From positions 558,001-622,000 of the forward strand of contig CANLLF010000004.1 in the NCBI GenBank assembly GCA_947491935.1: a stretch of DNA of 64,000 nucleotides, in the 5' to 3' direction. This DNA is from an uncultured Roseicyclus sp. (GTDB taxonomy: Bacteria; Pseudomonadota; Alphaproteobacteria; Rhodobacterales; Rhodobacteraceae). Positions 27,012-36,123 of this stretch are shown here, piece after piece (the stretch's first letter is position 1; each line of letters opens with the position of its first letter). The notes below the pieces were generated by a model. It ran no database searches and had not been told where the DNA came from. It saw only the letters and a list, made by a program, of their open reading frames with translations. Both the position numbers and the translations under genes were made by a program.

Positions 27012-27821
27012 ATGTTCAAGCGCACTTTCCTGGCCGCCCTCGGCGGGCTTGCCTTGCTGGCCACACCCTTTGCCGCCGCAGAGGCGCGCACGCTCGATGA
27101 AATCCTGTCCGAGGGGGTTCTTCGCGTGGGGATCAACCCGAATTTCCCGAATATGAGCACCCGGAACGATGCTGGTGATTGGGAAGGCTTTGACATCGAC
27201 ATCGCCAATGCGCTGGCGGCAGGTCTGGGCGTCGAGGTGGAATGGGTGCCGACGGAAACCCCGCAGCGCGTGCCGTTTCTTGTCTCCGACCGGATCGACA
27301 TTTCGCTGGGCGCGCTGACGCGGAACGCGGAACGCGCGATGCTGATCGATTATACCGTTCCGCTCCACACCGAAGTGCTGGCCGTTCTGGCGACCGATGA
27401 GATCGAAGGCGACAGCTGGGAAGACTTCAACCTCGACAGCGTGACGCTGGCCAATATGCGCGGCAACTGGACCGTCGGCTGGATCGAAGAGAACATGCCC
27501 GAAGTTGAGTTGGAGCTGGTCGACAGCCTCGCCGATACTGTGCGCCTTGTTGCACAGGGCCGCGCCGACGCGATTGTCGAGAATATCGACTTCTTCATGG
27601 CCTTCACCGAGAACTACCCTGACGTGAACTGGCGCGTGGTTGAGACACCGATCTTCGTGGCTTATTGCGCCATCGGCGTGGCGCAGGGAAATGACAACCT
27701 GACAGAAGTGCTGAACGTCATCCTCTACAACCTGCACTCATCCGGCATGGTGAACGAGACCTGGCAGGCCCATTACGGCGCGCCGATGCTGCGCGAGGTT
27801 GAGCCGACACCGTACTTCTGA
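27012..27821 (+). CDS. Polar amino-acid ABC transporter substrate-binding protein (family 3)
   Basis: A 269-residue periplasmic binding protein. A Sec signal peptide spans about residues 1–24 (MFKRTF...AAAEA). The mature part has the family-3 pattern VLRVGINPNFPNMS, FDIDIANALAAGLGVEVEWVP and RIDISLGALTRNAERA, which holds the α-amino-acid-binding Arg. GGAGG precedes the ATG. It begins a five-gene rightward operon ending with aconitase X and is probably induced through operator site F. The ligand is probably an amino or imino acid. Confidence 0.9.
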   Translation: MFKRTFLAALGGLALLATPFAAAEARTLDEILSEGVLRVGINPNFPNMSTRNDAGDWEGFDIDIANALAAGLGVEVEWVPTETPQRVPFLVSDRIDISLGALTRNAERAMLIDYTVPLHTEVLAVLATDEIEGDSWEDFNLDSVTLANMRGNWTVGWIEENMPEVELELVDSLADTVRLVAQGRADAIVENIDFFMAFTENYPDVNWRVVETPIFVAYCAIGVAQGNDNLTEVLNVILYNLHSSGMVNETWQAHYGAPMLREVEPTPYF

Positions 27822-27835
27822 TCCACCCTTTGCTG

Positions 27836-27867
27836 CGCCCCGTCGAGCCCGCCGGTTCGGCGGGGCG
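27836..27867 (+). other. Competing hairpins between binding-protein and permease genes
   Basis: CCCGCCG (27848–27854) and CGGCGGG (27858–27864) form a 7-bp stem with a 3-nt loop. Alternatively CGCCCCG (27836–27842) can pair with CGGGGCG (27861–27867). It lies 15 nt after the binding-protein stop with no strong T-run, fitting mRNA protection or partial attenuation. Confidence 0.5.
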
Positions 27868-27887
27868 TTCAGGTGCCCGGACCATAC

Positions 27888-28565
27888 ATGGACTATAATT
27901 TCCAATACGGCGTGGTCTGGGACAATTTCGGTGCCCTGATGGAAGGCGCGTGGCTGACCTTTCAGCTGGGCGTCTTCGCGTTTGCAGGCGGTGTGCTGAT
28001 CGGTCTTCTGGGGGCCTCGATCAAAACCTACGGGCCATGGCCCCTGCGGTTTCTGGTCGATTGCTATGTCGTCTTCATCACCAACACGCCCGCCCTGATC
28101 CAGATCTATTTTCTCTATTTTGGTCTGCCGGAGCTTGGCGTGCGATGGTCGAACGAGACCTGCGTTCTGATCGGCCTCGTCCTGAATGCCGGTGCGTATC
28201 TGACGATGATCCTGCGGGCCGGGTTCCTGTCTGTGCGCAAGACGGAGCTTGAGGCGGGCCAAACGCTGGGATTCTCCCTCGTGCAACAGATCCGCTACAT
28301 CGTGGTGCCCCATATCGCCAAGACCGTGTATCCCGCGCTCGCCAATTTCTTTATTGTGGTTCTGGTCATGGGCACGTCCATCGGCGCGCTGATCGGGGTG
28401 GATGATTTGACCGGACAGGCGATCAACCTGTCGTCGATCAATTATCGCTGGCTGGAATACTTCTCGGTCGTGGCCGTGATCTACGTGGTACTCACCTTCG
28501 TGGCCTCCATCGGGCTTGCGCTGCTGGGCCGGTGGGCATTCCGTGTGCGGGCGAGGATCTTCTGA
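27888..28565 (+). CDS. Amino-acid ABC transporter permease (HisM/HisQ type)
   Basis: A 225-residue inner-membrane permease with about five membrane segments. The EAA loop reads TELEAGQTLGFSLVQQIRYIVVPHI. ATG at 27888 is preferred over GTG at 27873 because MDYNFQYGVVWDNF matches the usual N-terminus of this family. Its stop overlaps the next permease start (TGATG). Confidence 0.9.
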   Translation: MDYNFQYGVVWDNFGALMEGAWLTFQLGVFAFAGGVLIGLLGASIKTYGPWPLRFLVDCYVVFITNTPALIQIYFLYFGLPELGVRWSNETCVLIGLVLNAGAYLTMILRAGFLSVRKTELEAGQTLGFSLVQQIRYIVVPHIAKTVYPALANFFIVVLVMGTSIGALIGVDDLTGQAINLSSINYRWLEYFSVVAVIYVVLTFVASIGLALLGRWAFRVRARIF

Positions 28566-29278
28566 TGGAGCGTATCCTTGAACAGATCCCGCGCTTTTTC
28601 ACCGCGGATAATATGGCACTTTTGCTTCAATCGGCAGGGCTGACGCTGGCGATGACGCTGACGGGCTGCCTGATCGGGTTTGGGCTGGCCTTCATTCTGG
28701 TTTTTCTGCGGCAGACGCCGGGCCTCTGGGCCCTGCCGCTCCGTGTCGTGTGCATCACCTATGTTGAGGTGTTCCGGCGGATCCCCTTCATCGTGGTGAT
28801 CTACCTTGTCCTGTTCTTCATCCAGACAGTTGCAAGTGATGCGTCGCTCTTCACCATCGCGGTCATATCCATCTGCATCTACGCGATCGCCTATACCGCC
28901 GACATCATCCGTGGCGGGCTGGAATCAGTGCCTGTCACCCAGACGGAGGCTGCGCGGGCGATGAATTTCGGGCGGCTGCGCACCTTGGTCACGGTGACCT
29001 TGCCACAGGCCTGGCCGGTCATTTTGCCGCCTGCCATCGCCTTTGCCGTCAGCTTCATCAAGGATACCGCTCTGGTCAGTCAGATCGGTGTGTTTGAACT
29101 GACGTTCCGGGGCAAGGAGCTGAACAATCAGGGCTATTCGGGCATCCTCGTCTTTGGCACGATCGCGATGTGCTATTTCCTCATGTCCTTCCCGCTCAGC
29201 ATGCTGGGCCAATATCTGGAGAAACGGCTTGCCACACCTCGCGGTGAACGATCTGCGCGCAAAATACGGCGCGCTTGA
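28565..29278 (+). CDS. Amino-acid ABC transporter permease (HisM/HisQ type)
   Basis: A 237-residue inner-membrane permease partner. The EAA loop TQTEAARAMNFGRLRTLVTVTLPQA is evident, with membrane segments at about 20–45 and 55–80 and further ones to the C-terminus. Its 3' end overlaps the ATPase gene by 50 nt. Confidence 0.9.
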   Translation: MERILEQIPRFFTADNMALLLQSAGLTLAMTLTGCLIGFGLAFILVFLRQTPGLWALPLRVVCITYVEVFRRIPFIVVIYLVLFFIQTVASDASLFTIAVISICIYAIAYTADIIRGGLESVPVTQTEAARAMNFGRLRTLVTVTLPQAWPVILPPAIAFAVSFIKDTALVSQIGVFELTFRGKELNNQGYSGILVFGTIAMCYFLMSFPLSMLGQYLEKRLATPRGERSARKIRRA

Positions 29279-29966
29279 GGTTCTGAAAGGCGTCAGCTTT
29301 TCGATGGAGAAAGGGCAGGTCGTGGCCCTTGTCGGGCCGTCGGGATCGGGCAAATCCACGGTGCTGCGCACGCTGGTGGGCCTGACGCCGGTATCCGGCG
29401 GATCGGTCACGATCCATGGTGACGAGATCCGCTATTCCAATGCCGCCTCTGTGCGGCGAGCCCGGGATCAGATGGCCATCGTGTTCCAGCAATACAATCT
29501 GTTCCAGAACATGCGCATCATCGACAACGTCACGGTTGCCCCCACCAAGATAAAGAAACGCCCCAAGGCCGAGGCACGGGCCGACGCCGAACGCCTCCTT
29601 GCCATGGTCGGGCTCGCCGACAAGCTGAACGCGTTTCCCGACCAGCTTTCCGGCGGGCAGCAACAACGCGTCGCCATTGCCCGGGCGCTGGCGCTTCACC
29701 CCGAAATCCTTCTGCTCGATGAGGTGACGTCTGCGCTGGACCCCGAACTGGTCAACGAAGTACTGGATACCATCCGCAGGCTCGCCACTGAGGGGATGAC
29801 GATGATCCTCGTGAGCCATGAGATGGCCTTTGTCCGGGAGGTCGCGGACAAGGTTATTTTCATGGATAGCGGTGCGGTGGTGGAAGAGGGCCTGCCCGAG
29901 CAGTTGTTCGATGCGCCCAAGACCGACCGCGCGCGCGAATTTTTCGGGAAGATCCTGCGCCATTGA
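29229..29966 (+). CDS. Amino-acid ABC transporter ATP-binding protein
   Basis: A 245-residue ATPase of the polar amino-acid uptake family. It has Walker [10 protein letters not shown], signature [15 protein letters not shown], Walker [17 protein letters not shown] and H-loop [14 protein letters not shown] at 29229 is the proposed start because GGAG lies 7 nt upstream; GTG at 29244 is an alternative and no ATG fits. The gene therefore begins 50 nt inside the permease gene, which would couple their translation. It has normal family length without extra domains. Confidence 0.85.
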   Translation: MPHLAVNDLRAKYGALEVLKGVSFSMEKGQVVALVGPSGSGKSTVLRTLVGLTPVSGGSVTIHGDEIRYSNAASVRRARDQMAIVFQQYNLFQNMRIIDNVTVAPTKIKKRPKAEARADAERLLAMVGLADKLNAFPDQLSGGQQQRVAIARALALHPEILLLDEVTSALDPELVNEVLDTIRRLATEGMTMILVSHEMAFVREVADKVIFMDSGAVVEEGLPEQLFDAPKTDRAREFFGKILRH

Positions 29967-30021
29967 TTGCCCCGCCGATACCCGCGATCCAATCGTGCCT
30001 TAGCCGAAAAAGGGGCGTCCC

Positions 30022-31698
30022 ATGGCCAAACTGATCGTTCCGGCAGAGGCGGACGGGCCCATCCTGGCCTTGACGGAGGGGCTAAGCTTCTGGGGTGGGG
30101 TGGATTCCAAGACCGGCACAATCATTGACGCGTTCCATCAGCGGCACGGACAGTCATTGGCCGGCAAGATTGTGATGATGCCAACAACACGCGGGTCGTG
30201 TTCCGGCAGTGGTGGTTTGTTGGAACTGGCGATGAACGGGTGCGGACCCGCGGCGTTGATCTTTCGCGAGGATGAGGATGTCGTGACGCTCGGCGCCCTG
30301 GTCGCCACGCGGATGTTTGACCGCCCGGTTGCGGTTCTGCGGCTTCCGCCGCATGAGTATGCCGCTGTGGCCGCCAAACCGCACGCGCAGGTCAACGACA
30401 CCCACCTGATCGCCGGAGATATCGCCCTTCCGCTAGACACGCTTGCGCTGGACGATTTGGCGTTGACCGATACCGATCGCGCGATGTTGAACGGCAGGGA
30501 TGGCGCGGCGGTGCGATTGGCGATGGAGATGCTTTGCACCATGGCCGTGTTGCAAGGCGCAGAGCGGTTCGTGGATGTCACCCGTGCCCATATCGATGGC
30601 TGCATATACGGTGGCCGCGCCAATTTGGGGTTCGCGGAGCGGATGGCCGATATGGGCGGGCGGGTTCGCATCCCCACGACGATGAACGCGATCTCGGTTG
30701 ATCATGCGAATTGGCGCAGCCAAGGCGTCCCGCCCGATTTCGGACTGCCCGCCAGCCGTCTGGCGGATGCCTATCTCAAGATGGGGGCCCGCTCGAATTT
30801 CACCTGCGCCCCATATTACGCCGAAGATGCGCCAGGGGAGGCCGAAAACATCGGCTGGTCGGAATCCAACGCGGTGATCTTCGCCAATTCTGCTCTGGGC
30901 GCGCGGACCACGAAACACCCCGACTTCATGGATCTGTTCATCGCCCTGACAGGGCGCGCGCCATTGGCCGGGGTTTACCTGCCGGAAAACCGTATCGCGC
31001 GCCGTGTGATCGATGTGGATGTGCCCAAGGGATATGACGATGCGCTTTGGCCGTTGTTGGGGTGGCTCGCCGGAAAGATCGCACCGGATCGAATTCCGAT
31101 ACTGACGGGTCTGCAAGGGGCAGAGCCGGTGGAAGATGATCTGAGAGCAGTTTGCGCCGCGTTCGGCACTACGTCGGCGGCGCCCATGCTGCACGTGGCG
31201 GGCATCACGCCGGAAGGCGATAACCCACCGGCCGCTGATGCAGGCCGGCACCGCGTCACACGCGCCGATCTCGCAGCCGCCTGGCGGCAGTTCAACACCG
31301 GGCCGGACCGCGTCGACCTTGTGGCGCTGGGCAGCCCCCACTTTTCGCTCGATGAAACGCGCATTTTTGCGGGGCTGATGGCAGGCAAGCCACGACATGC
31401 CGCAACATCCGTGATCGTCACGCTGGGCCGTGACGTGCGTGCGCAGGCGGACGATGAGGGTCTTGTGGCGCAACTGGAAGAGGCGGGCGTGCAGATGATC
31501 CCGGACATTTGCTGGTGTTCAATCACCGAGCCGGTGTTTCCGTCGGACGCCAGAACGATCATGACGAATTCCGGAAAATACGCCCACTACGCGCCGGGCC
31601 TGAGCGGGCGGGCGGTGCGGTTCGGTGGATTACGCGCCTGTGCGGAGGCTGCGCAATCCGGCTTCGCCCCGGCGGAGCTTCCGGACTGGTTGCAATAG
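30022..31698 (+). CDS. Fused aconitase X (cis-3-hydroxyproline dehydratase-like)
   Basis: A 558-residue aconitase-X protein. Residues 1 to about 135 form the swivel (DUF126) domain with TTRGSCSGSGG (55–65), and about 140–558 the large (DUF521) domain. In many bacteria these are separate proteins; the fused form is a known subtype. Characterised bacterial members dehydrate cis-3-hydroxy-L-proline to Δ1-pyrroline-2-carboxylate; archaeal ones dehydrate mevalonate 5-phosphate. It follows the amino-acid transporter by 55 nt, which supports an imino-acid substrate. Its end faces the frcA stop across 38 nt with no terminator. Confidence 0.85.
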   Translation: MAKLIVPAEADGPILALTEGLSFWGGVDSKTGTIIDAFHQRHGQSLAGKIVMMPTTRGSCSGSGGLLELAMNGCGPAALIFREDEDVVTLGALVATRMFDRPVAVLRLPPHEYAAVAAKPHAQVNDTHLIAGDIALPLDTLALDDLALTDTDRAMLNGRDGAAVRLAMEMLCTMAVLQGAERFVDVTRAHIDGCIYGGRANLGFAERMADMGGRVRIPTTMNAISVDHANWRSQGVPPDFGLPASRLADAYLKMGARSNFTCAPYYAEDAPGEAENIGWSESNAVIFANSALGARTTKHPDFMDLFIALTGRAPLAGVYLPENRIARRVIDVDVPKGYDDALWPLLGWLAGKIAPDRIPILTGLQGAEPVEDDLRAVCAAFGTTSAAPMLHVAGITPEGDNPPAADAGRHRVTRADLAAAWRQFNTGPDRVDLVALGSPHFSLDETRIFAGLMAGKPRHAATSVIVTLGRDVRAQADDEGLVAQLEEAGVQMIPDICWCSITEPVFPSDARTIMTNSGKYAHYAPGLSGRAVRFGGLRACAEAAQSGFAPAELPDWLQ

Positions 31699-31736
31699 AG
31701 TCGTGAGCCGCGCGCCCGGATCAAGGGTATCGCCTC

Positions 31737-32528
31737 CTAAGCGGTTTCGGCCTCCAGATGCTGGTCCGGCTCCTTCGCGCCGGTCATGTAGGCCACCGCA
31801 TCCGACATTGAATGCGATTTCGGATCGATGACGCAAAGGCGCCTGCCAAGGCGATGCACGTGGATCCGATCCGCAACCTCGAACACGTGGGGCATGTTGT
31901 GGCTGATCAGAATGATTGGAATGCCCCGCGACTTCACATCCTGGATCAATTCGAGGACCTTTCGGCTCTCCTTGACGCCCAGGGCTGCGGTCGGTTCATC
32001 CAGAATGATCACCTTGGATCCAAACGCCGCCGCGCGTGCCACCGCCACGCCTTGACGCTGGCCGCCGGACAGGGTCTCGACCGCCTGATTGATGTTCTGG
32101 ATCGTCATCAGGCCCAATTCGCTGAGCTTGTCGCGGGCGAATTTTTCCATGGCGGGCCGGTCGAGCTTGCGAAAGACCGACCCCATGATACCGGGCCTGC
32201 GAAGCTCGCGCCCCATGAACATGTTGTCCGCAATCGACAGCGCCGGCGACATAGCAAGAGTTTGGTAAACGGTCTCTACGCCCGCTTCCCGCGCCTCGGT
32301 CGGTGAGCGGAAATTGACGCGCTTGCCTTCCATCCAGACCTCGCCGCTATCGGGCACGACAGCCCCGGAGACGGCCTTGATCAGTGTCGATTTCCCGGCG
32401 CCATTGTCGCCGATCACGGCCAGGATCTCACCGGGATAAAGGTCGAAATCGCAGTGATCCAATGCGGTGACACGGCCATACCGCTTCACAAGGTTGCGCC
32501 CCTTCAGGATAGGTTCTTGCGAGTTCAT
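31737..32528 (-). CDS. frcA: Sugar ABC transporter ATP-binding protein (FrcA type)
   Basis: A 263-residue CUT2-family ATPase with a single ABC domain, unlike the two-domain RbsA. Walker A GDNGAGKST, signature LSGGQRQGVAVARA, Walker B VIILDEPTAALG and ISHNMPHVFEVADRIHVHRLGRR match the fructose transporter FrcA of Sinorhizobium. ATG at 32528 is chosen over 32549 because AAAGG lies 8 nt upstream and the ATGA overlaps the frcC stop. It energises import by FrcB/FrcC. Fructose, mannose or ribose are the family's sugars. Confidence 0.85.
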   Translation of the reverse strand: MNSQEPILKGRNLVKRYGRVTALDHCDFDLYPGEILAVIGDNGAGKSTLIKAVSGAVVPDSGEVWMEGKRVNFRSPTEAREAGVETVYQTLAMSPALSIADNMFMGRELRRPGIMGSVFRKLDRPAMEKFARDKLSELGLMTIQNINQAVETLSGGQRQGVAVARAAAFGSKVIILDEPTAALGVKESRKVLELIQDVKSRGIPIILISHNMPHVFEVADRIHVHRLGRRLCVIDPKSHSMSDAVAYMTGAKEPDQHLEAETA

Positions 32529-33607
32529 GCCGATACCTTTCTGATCCATTGATCAACGGCCACCGCCGCAATGATAAGCACGCCGATCAGCAGATAGGTC
32601 CATTGCGCATCCGCCCCGGCCAGACGCAGGCCAAGCGTGAATACCCCCACGATCAAGGCGCCGAACAACGTGCCGAGGATGGATCCGCGCCCCCCGAAGA
32701 GCGAGATACCCCCGATCACGACGGCGGTGATGCTTTCGATATTGGCGAACTGCCCGGATGTCGGCGAGACGGAACCGATCCGTCCGATCAGCGCCCATCC
32801 GGCAAAGGCACAGATGATGCCTGCCAGCATGTAGACTGAAATGATCGTGCCCCTGACATTCACGCCGGACAGGGCCGCGGCTTCGGGATCGTCCCCCACC
32901 GCATAAACATGGCGCCCCCAGGCGGTGTGTTTCAGCACATACGCCATGATCACAAACAGGATCAGCATGAAGATAACGCCATAGGTGAACACCGCGCCCC
33001 CGCGCCCCGCCTCGTCCGCGCCGATGCGGAAGGTACTGCCGAAGAACTGCAGGATCGGCGCGTCTGCCTCGATGTCTTGGGATCGTATCGTCTCATTGGC
33101 CGAATAAAGGAAATTCGTTGCAAGAACGATCTGCCACATTCCCAGGGTCACGATGAAAGGCGGCAGCTTGAGGACGGCGACGAGGAAGCCGTTGATGAAG
33201 CCCATAAGCGTGCCACAGGCCAGCCCGAGGATGATCGAAAGCTCCGGGGGCAGGCCGTAGCGGAAGGTGAATTGCCCCATCACGACGCTCGACAGGACCA
33301 TGATCGCGCCCACGCTCAGGTCGATCCCGGCCGTCAGGATCACCAGCGATTGCGCCACCGCGACAATACCCACGATCTGTACCTGTTGCAGGATCAGCGT
33401 CAGCGCGAAGGGGCTGAGAAAGCGATCGCCCAACAGCAGGGCAAACACGATCGTAGCCGAGATCAGGACGATCAGGGGCACCAAAGCGGGTGTGACGTGG
33501 AGCGCATGTTGCAGGGAGTGGACCGCGCCACGCCTCTGGCTGTCAAACTCGGCAACACGTGTGCTGGCACCATCGACCGCGGACTCGTAATTGTCCTGGC
33601 TGCTCAT
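32525..33607 (-). CDS. frcC: Sugar ABC transporter permease (FrcC type)
   Basis: A 360-residue CUT2 permease with eight to ten membrane segments after a soluble N-terminus of about 45 residues. TAGIDLSVGAIMVLSSVVMGQ, LPPFIVTLGMWQIV and ITAVVIGGISLFGGRGS are the family's conserved blocks. ATG at 33607 is supported by GGGGAGG upstream; a longer reading frame from 33685 would cover the intergenic hairpin. Confidence 0.88.
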   Translation of the reverse strand: MSSQDNYESAVDGASTRVAEFDSQRRGAVHSLQHALHVTPALVPLIVLISATIVFALLLGDRFLSPFALTLILQQVQIVGIVAVAQSLVILTAGIDLSVGAIMVLSSVVMGQFTFRYGLPPELSIILGLACGTLMGFINGFLVAVLKLPPFIVTLGMWQIVLATNFLYSANETIRSQDIEADAPILQFFGSTFRIGADEAGRGGAVFTYGVIFMLILFVIMAYVLKHTAWGRHVYAVGDDPEAAALSGVNVRGTIISVYMLAGIICAFAGWALIGRIGSVSPTSGQFANIESITAVVIGGISLFGGRGSILGTLFGALIVGVFTLGLRLAGADAQWTYLLIGVLIIAAVAVDQWIRKVSA

Positions 33608-33650
33608 GGCAGGTCCTCCCCTGGGCGTGCGATTGAAGGAAAGCGTAGCA

Positions 33651-33684
33651 TGATCGGGGCGGATGTCTGCCACCGCCCCGATCA
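33651..33684 (-). other. 12-bp perfect hairpin between frcB and frcC
   Basis: TGATCGGGGCGG (33651–33662) and CCGCCCCGATCA (33673–33684) form a perfect 12-bp stem with a 10-nt loop. It lies 18 nt after the frcB stop and before the frcC ribosome site. With no T-run it probably stabilises the frcB part of the mRNA or attenuates frcCA. Confidence 0.65.
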
Positions 33685-33702
33685 AATGTCATATCGCGGG
33701 TG

Positions 33703-34722
33703 TTAGCCCCAGCAGAGGTCGAGACCTTCAGCCACAGAGATCGACTCGATTCCATCCGCCGGTTGGTCCGTGACAAGCGCCACGCCGGTGTTGAAGAAAT
33801 CGAGGCCTTCGGAGGGCTGCGGAACGGTGCCGTCCGCGGCGAATTGCGCAATCGCCTCGATCCCGAGCGACGCCATCAGCAGCGGATATTGCTGCGCCGT
33901 GGCACCGATCACGCCGTCAGCGATGTTCTGCACGCCGGGGCAACCGCCGTCGACCGAGACGATCAGCACGTCATTCTCACGGCCGATGGAGCGCAGCGCC
34001 TCGTAGGCACCCGCAGCGGCGGGCTCATTGATGGTATAGACGACGTTGATCGTCGGATCGATGGCCAGAAGCTCCTCCATTGCGCGGCGGCCGCCTTCTT
34101 CGTTCCCGGCCGTCACGGAATGGCCCACGATCCGGGGATCGTCTTCATCGCCCCAGCGGGACGGATCGGCGATGTCGATGCCAAATCCTTCCATGAAGCC
34201 CTGGTCGCGCAACACGCCGACGGAGGGCTGGCTGACGGCTAGGTCGAGCATGGCAATGCGGGCATCGGCGGCGGCGTCACCCATGGTTGCCGCGGCCCAT
34301 GCCCCGATCAGGCGACCGGCCTCGAAATTGTCGGTGGCGAAGGTCGCATCGGCCGCGTCGATCGGCTCAAGCGGTGTGTCGAGCGCAATCACCAAAAGCC
34401 CGGCGTCGCGCGCCTGCTGCACCGCCGAGACGATGGACGATGTGTCGGAGGCCGTGATCAGAATACCCGCCGCCCCGTCGGCGATGCAGGTTTCGATGGC
34501 CGCGACTTGGGTTTCATGGTCGCCGTCGATCTGGCCGGCATAGGAATTCAGAGTGATCCCAAGCTCTTCCGCGGCTGCTGTCGCGCCCTCGCGCATCATC
34601 ACGAAAAACGGGTTTGTGTCGGTTTTGGTGATCAGGCAGGCCGAAACGCCGTGTCCGTCGGCCATGGCCGCTCCGGTAGTTGTCATCAGGCCGAGCGCCG
34701 TGCAGGTGAGCAGTTTTTTCAT
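33703..34722 (-). CDS. frcB: Sugar ABC transporter substrate-binding protein (FrcB type)
   Basis: A 339-residue periplasmic binding protein of the RbsB/FrcB family. The signal peptide spans about 1–22 (MKKLLT...AAMADG). [26 protein letters not shown] and SVDGGCPGV are conserved FrcB segments. ATG at 34722 is chosen because GGGAGG lies just upstream. It begins the leftward frcBCA operon. A divergent ROK gene and a palindrome lie upstream. Confidence 0.88.
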   Translation of the reverse strand: MKKLLTCTALGLMTTTGAAMADGHGVSACLITKTDTNPFFVMMREGATAAAEELGITLNSYAGQIDGDHETQVAAIETCIADGAAGILITASDTSSIVSAVQQARDAGLLVIALDTPLEPIDAADATFATDNFEAGRLIGAWAAATMGDAAADARIAMLDLAVSQPSVGVLRDQGFMEGFGIDIADPSRWGDEDDPRIVGHSVTAGNEEGGRRAMEELLAIDPTINVVYTINEPAAAGAYEALRSIGRENDVLIVSVDGGCPGVQNIADGVIGATAQQYPLLMASLGIEAIAQFAADGTVPQPSEGLDFFNTGVALVTDQPADGIESISVAEGLDLCWG

Positions 34723-34838
34723 CCAGAAATCCTCCCAAAAGGCGGGGCCGCGATGGACGTCTCCCGCGTCGTGTATTCGACTCGCTCTCCCAAGCGAGAC
34801 CCTACCACCAAACATGAAGCCTTCCCTTGGGTCAATAA

Positions 34839-34857
34839 ATAAATCAACTTGATTTAT
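34839..34857. promoter_or_regulatory. Perfect 9-1-9 palindrome, candidate ROK operator
   Basis: ATAAATCAA-C-TTGATTTAT is a perfect inverted repeat in an AT-rich patch (about 34830–34860) of an otherwise GC-rich region. It is centred in the 181-nt gap between frcB and the divergent ROK regulator gene, 47 nt before the latter. It is probably bound by that regulator and may control both directions. Confidence 0.7.
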
Positions 34858-34903
34858 AAATGCACCGTGGCAGACTCCGGAGCGGAATCACGGCAGGGCC
34901 AAC

Positions 34904-36085
34904 ATGCTTACACCCCGGCAGATGGAGCGCATTCGGCGTGGCAACAGCATCGCGCTGTTCGACCGTTCAGCCAATGAGCGCATGATTCTGTCGATTATCC
35001 AAAATATCGGCCCGCTGCCCTCGGTTGAAATTGCGCGAAGGACGCAGCTTTCGGCGCAATCGGCCTCGGTCATTACCCGATCGCTTGAGGCTGATGGCCT
35101 GCTTCTCAAGGGCGATCCGGTACGTGGCAAGGTTGGCAAGCCCCTGACGCCGTTCCTGTTGAACGAGGACGGTGCGTTTTCGCTCGGGCTACGGATCGGT
35201 CGACGATCGGCCGATATGGTTCTGCTCGATTTCGTGGGCGGCGTGCGCGGGCACATCGCCTCCAGTTTCGCGTATCCGACCCCGCAGCGGATCACCGACA
35301 TCGCACTGACGGGCATGACGGAATTGATGTCGAAGCTTCCCCCCGATCAGCAGGCCCGCATCGCCGGATTTGGCGTCGCCGCGCCTTTCGAGTTGTGGAA
35401 ATGGCTCGATGCCACCGCTATTCCAAAGGCCGACATGATGGCGTGGCGGGATTTTGATTTTGCCGAAGCGTTCAGTGCCTTCACCGCGTTGCCGGTGGTG
35501 ACGGGCAATGACGGGTCGCTGGCCTGCATGGGTGAGCATGCATTTGGCAGCGCAACGGGTTTTTCCGACTTCGTGTATTTTTACGTTGGCTCCTTCATCG
35601 GGGGCGGGGTTGTGACCAACAACCATCTTCACTTGGGCGCGCGGGGAAATGCCGGCGCATTCGGGTCGCTTCCCGTTCGGGGACCGGGCGGACAATGGCG
35701 GCAACTGATCTCCCATGCCTCGGTCGTTCAGCTTGAGGCAAAACTGGACGGCCGATGGCCAGGCGCGGCGCAGGACCTTCTGAAACAGCCGGATTGGGCG
35801 GGGTTCGATGACCTTCTGGAAGACTGGATGGCAGATACGAGTGAACATCTGGGTTATGCCGCCATAACCGCCGCCGCCGCGTTCGATGTGCCCCATGTGG
35901 TGGTGGATTGCGGCGCGCCACAGGCCGTCAAACGCGACCTGATCGCGCGCATGAATAGGGTCGTTGCCCAAGCCGATTGCCGCGGCATCGAACGGCCGGT
36001 TTTGGTCGAGGGGCGGCTGGGCCCAATGGCCGGCGCGTTGGGGGCGGCGTATCAACCCATTGTCGGGCGGCTGCTCCGGAAATGA
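34904..36085 (+). CDS. ROK-family transcriptional regulator
   Basis: A 393-residue regulator. Residues 1–85 carry a winged helix–turn–helix (SVEIARRTQLSAQSASVITRSL) and about 90–390 the ROK sugar-kinase-like fold. The kinase-type catalytic Asp region reads GNDGSLACMGEHAFG and a glycine-rich GGGVVTNNHLHLGARGNAGAFG follows. The zinc-binding Cys cluster of Mlc/NagC is not evident. It is divergent from frcBCA and is probably its sugar-responsive repressor, acting at the 34839–34857 palindrome. Confidence 0.87.
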   Translation: MLTPRQMERIRRGNSIALFDRSANERMILSIIQNIGPLPSVEIARRTQLSAQSASVITRSLEADGLLLKGDPVRGKVGKPLTPFLLNEDGAFSLGLRIGRRSADMVLLDFVGGVRGHIASSFAYPTPQRITDIALTGMTELMSKLPPDQQARIAGFGVAAPFELWKWLDATAIPKADMMAWRDFDFAEAFSAFTALPVVTGNDGSLACMGEHAFGSATGFSDFVYFYVGSFIGGGVVTNNHLHLGARGNAGAFGSLPVRGPGGQWRQLISHASVVQLEAKLDGRWPGAAQDLLKQPDWAGFDDLLEDWMADTSEHLGYAAITAAAAFDVPHVVVDCGAPQAVKRDLIARMNRVVAQADCRGIERPVLVEGRLGPMAGALGAAYQPIVGRLLRK

Positions 36086-36123
36086 GCCGTTGCGTTTTGG
36101 CCCGTTTGCCGGTGGATTTCGAG

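Noticed and set aside
27821-27888. Intrinsic terminator after the amino-acid-binding protein gene
   Set aside because: The stems are stable but no T-run follows, so it was recorded as a hairpin and not as a terminator.
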